A stretch of 14,635 nt of DNA from an uncultured Eubacteriales bacterium (GTDB taxonomy: Bacteria > Bacillota > Clostridia > Oscillospirales > Oscillospiraceae): contig CABQNH010000042.1 in assembly GCA_902465435.1 (NCBI GenBank), forward strand, positions 1-14,635. The letters run 5' to 3'. Of the stretch, positions 12,840 to 14,635 are shown in pieces. The position numbers and the translations under genes are program-made. The notes under the pieces are model-generated. The model searched no databases and had not been told where the DNA came from. It worked only from the letters and a program-made list of their open reading frames with translations. The number at the start of each line of letters is the position of its first letter. The stretch's first letter is position 1.

Positions 12840-14440
12840 TGATTCGAATTCGTGATATTTCACTGCCCGTCCGCCATGACGTGCACCAGCTTCTTTTTGC
12901 AGCCGCCAAGGCGCTTCGCATCTCCGCCTCGGAAATCACCTCCCTGCAGATTGCCAAAAAATCGATCGATGCTAGAAAAAAAACGCAGCTTCGCTGCATT
13001 TATACCGTAGACGTCAGCCTGAAGGGTGCGGAGACACGCGTGCTGAAGCAGGCGCGTAACCCGAAAGCCGCTGCCTATACGCCCTACGTTTACCGGATTC
13101 CGCAATGTGCGCCGCAGCCGCTGCGCCCTGTTGTCATTGGTTTTGGACCTGCCGGAATGTTTGCTGCGCTGGTGCTGGCCAAGGCGGGGCTTCGCCCCAT
13201 CGTATTTGAGCGCGGTCTGGATGCCGCGAGCCGGCGTGAAAAGGTGCAATCCTTTTGGCGCGGCGGCGCACTCGACCCGGAATGCAATGTGCAGTTCGGC
13301 GAGGGAGGCGCCGGTACCTTTTCGGATGGGAAGCTGAATACCGGCACAAAAAATGAACGCGGCGCGTGGATCCTGCAGCAGTTTGTACGCTTCGGCGCGC
13401 CGGAATCCATTCTCTATGACGCGAAGCCGCACATCGGCACTGATTACTTGGTGGAGGTCGTGCAGAATCTGCGCCGGGAGATCGTCGCGCTTGGCGGCGA
13501 AGTCCATTTCGGCGCAAGGCTTGTCGGCTTCCGCACCGCGGAGGGCAGGCTTTGCTCCATCGCAGTGCAGGAGCGCGGCGAATCCCACGACTACCCCTGC
13601 GAGCAGGCGATTCTCGCCATCGGGCACAGTGCACGCGACACCTTTGAAATGCTTCACGCCGCTGGGCTTCCCATGGAGCCGAAGCCCTTTTCCATGGGCA
13701 TCCGCATAGAGCATCCGCAGGCCGCGATCCAGGCGGCGCAATATGGCGGCACGGACGACGCAGCGCTTTTGCCTGCCGCCGACTATAGGCTCTCCTGTCA
13801 CCTGCCTGACGGAAACTCCGCCTACACCTTTTGTATGTGCCCGGGCGGCTATGTTGTTGCGGCGGCATCCGAGCCGGGCGGCGTCGTGACAAACGGCATG
13901 AGCAACTCCGATCGCGGCGGTGAGAACGCAAATTCCGCTCTGCTTGTAACGCTTCGGCCGGAGGATTTCCCGGATTCCTCCGTGCTCGGCGGTATGCGCT
14001 GGCAGCGCGAGATCGAGCGGCACGCATTTCGCGTCGGCGGCGGAGATTACCGCGCACCGGCACAGCTTGTCGGTGATTTTCTCCAAAACCGTCCTTCCAC
14101 CGGTGCCGGGTGTATACTGCCAAGCTACCGTCCCGGCGTGACCTTTGGCGATCTGCGCAGCGTCCTGCCCGAAAAGATCACAAATACGCTTGCACAGGCG
14201 ATCCCGGTTCTTGCCAACCATCTTTCCGGCTTCGACAACCCCGATGCTGTAATGACCGCGCCGGAGACACGAAGCTCTTCCCCGGTTCGTATTTTGCGCG
14301 GCGAGAACCTGCAATCCGCGGTTGCCGGACTATATCCCTGCGGCGAGGGAGCCGGTTACGCAGGCGGGATTCTCTCCGCAGCCGTAGACGGGATGCGCTG
14401 CGCCGAAGCGCTCTGCAGCGCAGCGCCGCAGTGGGCATAG
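12839..14440 (+). CDS. FAD-dependent dehydrogenase, COG2509 family
   Basis: Predicted flavoprotein of 533 residues. The ATG at 12839 shares its A with the stop of the previous gene, and GAAAGGA lies eight bases upstream. The N-terminal domain (about 1-95) starts I-R-I-R-D-I-S-L-P and includes I-A-K-K-S-I-D-A-R-K-K, typical of this family. An FAD-binding V-I-G-F-G-P-A-G-M-F (about 98-107) follows, then G-E-G-G-A-G-T-F-S-D-G-K-L-N-T, a central F-S-M-G-I-R-I-E-H-P, and C-G-E-G-A-G-Y-A-G-G-I near the end. Family members are labelled NAD(FAD)-utilising dehydrogenases, but their physiological substrate is not known. In many Clostridia it lies beside the HI0933-type gene as here, often followed by cmk; that gene is not present in this window. 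Confidence 0.93.
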   Translation: MIRIRDISLPVRHDVHQLLFAAAKALRISASEITSLQIAKKSIDARKKTQLRCIYTVDVSLKGAETRVLKQARNPKAAAYTPYVYRIPQCAPQPLRPVVIGFGPAGMFAALVLAKAGLRPIVFERGLDAASRREKVQSFWRGGALDPECNVQFGEGGAGTFSDGKLNTGTKNERGAWILQQFVRFGAPESILYDAKPHIGTDYLVEVVQNLRREIVALGGEVHFGARLVGFRTAEGRLCSIAVQERGESHDYPCEQAILAIGHSARDTFEMLHAAGLPMEPKPFSMGIRIEHPQAAIQAAQYGGTDDAALLPAADYRLSCHLPDGNSAYTFCMCPGGYVVAAASEPGGVVTNGMSNSDRGGENANSALLVTLRPEDFPDSSVLGGMRWQREIERHAFRVGGGDYRAPAQLVGDFLQNRPSTGAGCILPSYRPGVTFGDLRSVLPEKITNTLAQAIPVLANHLSGFDNPDAVMTAPETRSSSPVRILRGENLQSAVAGLYPCGEGAGYAGGILSAAVDGMRCAEALCSAAPQWA

Positions 14441-14442
14441 CC

Positions 14443-14456
14443 CCGCAAATGTGCGG
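14443..14456 (+). other. Small hairpin directly after the COG2509 gene
   Basis: CCGCA (14443-14447) pairs with TGCGG (14452-14456) around AATG, three bases past the stop. It has no U-run and is not a convincing terminator alone. Confidence 0.3.
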
Positions 14457-14466
14457 CCGTTACCCG

Positions 14467-14502
14467 TATGCCGGAGTATTGAAGCCTTGACACTTCGGTA
14501 TA
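14467..14502 (+). other. 11-bp imperfect hairpin
   Basis: Bases 14467-14477 pair with 14492-14502 with two G-U wobbles and a 14-base loop. What follows is pyrimidine-rich (ATTCTCTCTTCCC) but not a U-run, so it may slow RNA polymerase without ending transcription cleanly. Confidence 0.35.
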
Positions 14503-14523
14503 TTCTCTCTTCCCTGACAGCAA

Positions 14524-14566
14524 AAATCCGCTTTAAGCCGACAATCTTCCGGCTTAAAGCGGATTT
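14524..14566. terminator. Long 17-bp hairpin, bidirectional terminator
   Basis: Arms AAATCCGCTTTAAGCCG (14524-14540) and its perfect complement (14550-14566) enclose a 9-base loop. The arm ends supply A- and T-rich flanks on both strands, so it can act in either direction. It is the best terminator candidate for the flavoprotein pair, 84 bases after the stop. Confidence 0.75.
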
Positions 14567-14583
14567 CCTATTTGTAGCAAGAA

Positions 14584-14606
14584 AACCACCGGCAGTGCCG
14601 GTGGTT
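14584..14606. repeat. Near-perfect palindrome resembling an IS200/IS605-type end hairpin
   Basis: AACCACCGGCA (14584-14594) is followed by a single G and its exact complement (14596-14606), then by AAAAAGCTTTAGC. Small GC-rich hairpins followed by A/T-rich sequence mark the ends of IS200/IS605 elements, and this one lies just before the window edge, where a transposase gene could begin. No transposase is visible in the window, so this is a suspicion only. The sequence 14607-14635 contains no further feature I can name. Confidence 0.4.
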
Positions 14607-14635
14607 CCAAAAAGCTTTAGCTATGCCTAGAAAAA

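Noticed and set aside
12860..14314. Long minus-strand open frame of 484 codons
   Set aside because: It is an antisense shadow of the COG2509 gene, whose family motifs are clear on the plus strand.
14487..14504. TTGACA and TATATT after the COG2509 gene as a promoter
   Set aside because: The two boxes are only 6 bases apart and lie within a hairpin, so they cannot work together.
1..14635. CRISPR array, tRNA, rRNA or phage genes
   Set aside because: No regularly spaced repeats, cloverleaf, conserved rRNA segment or phage protein was seen on either strand.

Overview
The window looks like chromosomal DNA of a Gram-positive, probably spore-forming member of class Clostridia (Oscillospirales-like). 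Supporting signs are a GerMN-domain lipoprotein, a WalR/PhoB-type two-component pair, a DacF-type D,D-carboxypeptidase, a CarD-like RNA polymerase-binding factor, a UPF0291 protein, a family-4 uracil-DNA glycosylase, strong Shine-Dalgarno sites and SigA-type promoters. Coding DNA is moderately GC-rich and two intergenic stretches are clearly AT-richer. I assigned the taxon from gene content and style alone, so it is an inference.

Layout. 1-404: no convincing gene, but a run of inverted repeats that may be a mobile-element or repeat remnant. 405-3912 (minus): a four-gene operon read leftwards, response regulator, sensor kinase, GerMN lipoprotein, GNAT acetyltransferase. 3913-4054: two promoters facing each other, one for that operon and one for the genes to the right. 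4055-6096 (plus): D-Ala-D-Ala carboxypeptidase followed by a coupled uracil-DNA glycosylase. 6261-6299: a terminator hairpin between convergent genes. 6322-7293 (minus): DEDDh exonuclease with a C-terminal zinc ribbon. 7437-8036 (plus): unrecognised 199-residue protein. 8123-8998 (plus): ArsP_2-type membrane exporter with its own promoter, a TTG start and a strong terminator.

9067-10068 (minus): two small exported proteins of unknown function in one operon. 10096-10392 (plus): DUF1294 membrane protein, whose promoter lies inside the signal-peptide codons of the opposing lipoprotein gene. 10393-10705: structured non-coding stretch bounded by two copies of one terminator hairpin. 10706-11212 (minus): CarD-like regulator. 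11344-11544 (minus): UPF0291/DUF896 protein. 11625-14440 (plus): two overlapping flavoprotein genes (HI0933/BaiN-like and COG2509-like), the first apparently starting at a non-AUG codon. 14441-14635: several hairpins, including a 17-bp stem, then a palindrome resembling the end of an IS200/IS605-type element.

Functional reading. The left third is an envelope-signalling and cell-wall module: a WalR-like regulator and its kinase, a GerMN lipoprotein that could act as an extracytoplasmic partner (compare MtrAB-LpqB of actinobacteria), and a peptidoglycan carboxypeptidase sharing the same promoter region. The rest is mostly housekeeping or poorly characterised genes, each with its own promoter. 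I found no CRISPR array, rRNA, tRNA, phage module or obvious defence system. The most worthwhile unknowns are the face-to-face promoters, the non-AUG starts, the duplicated-hairpin segment and the repeat-like DNA at both ends.
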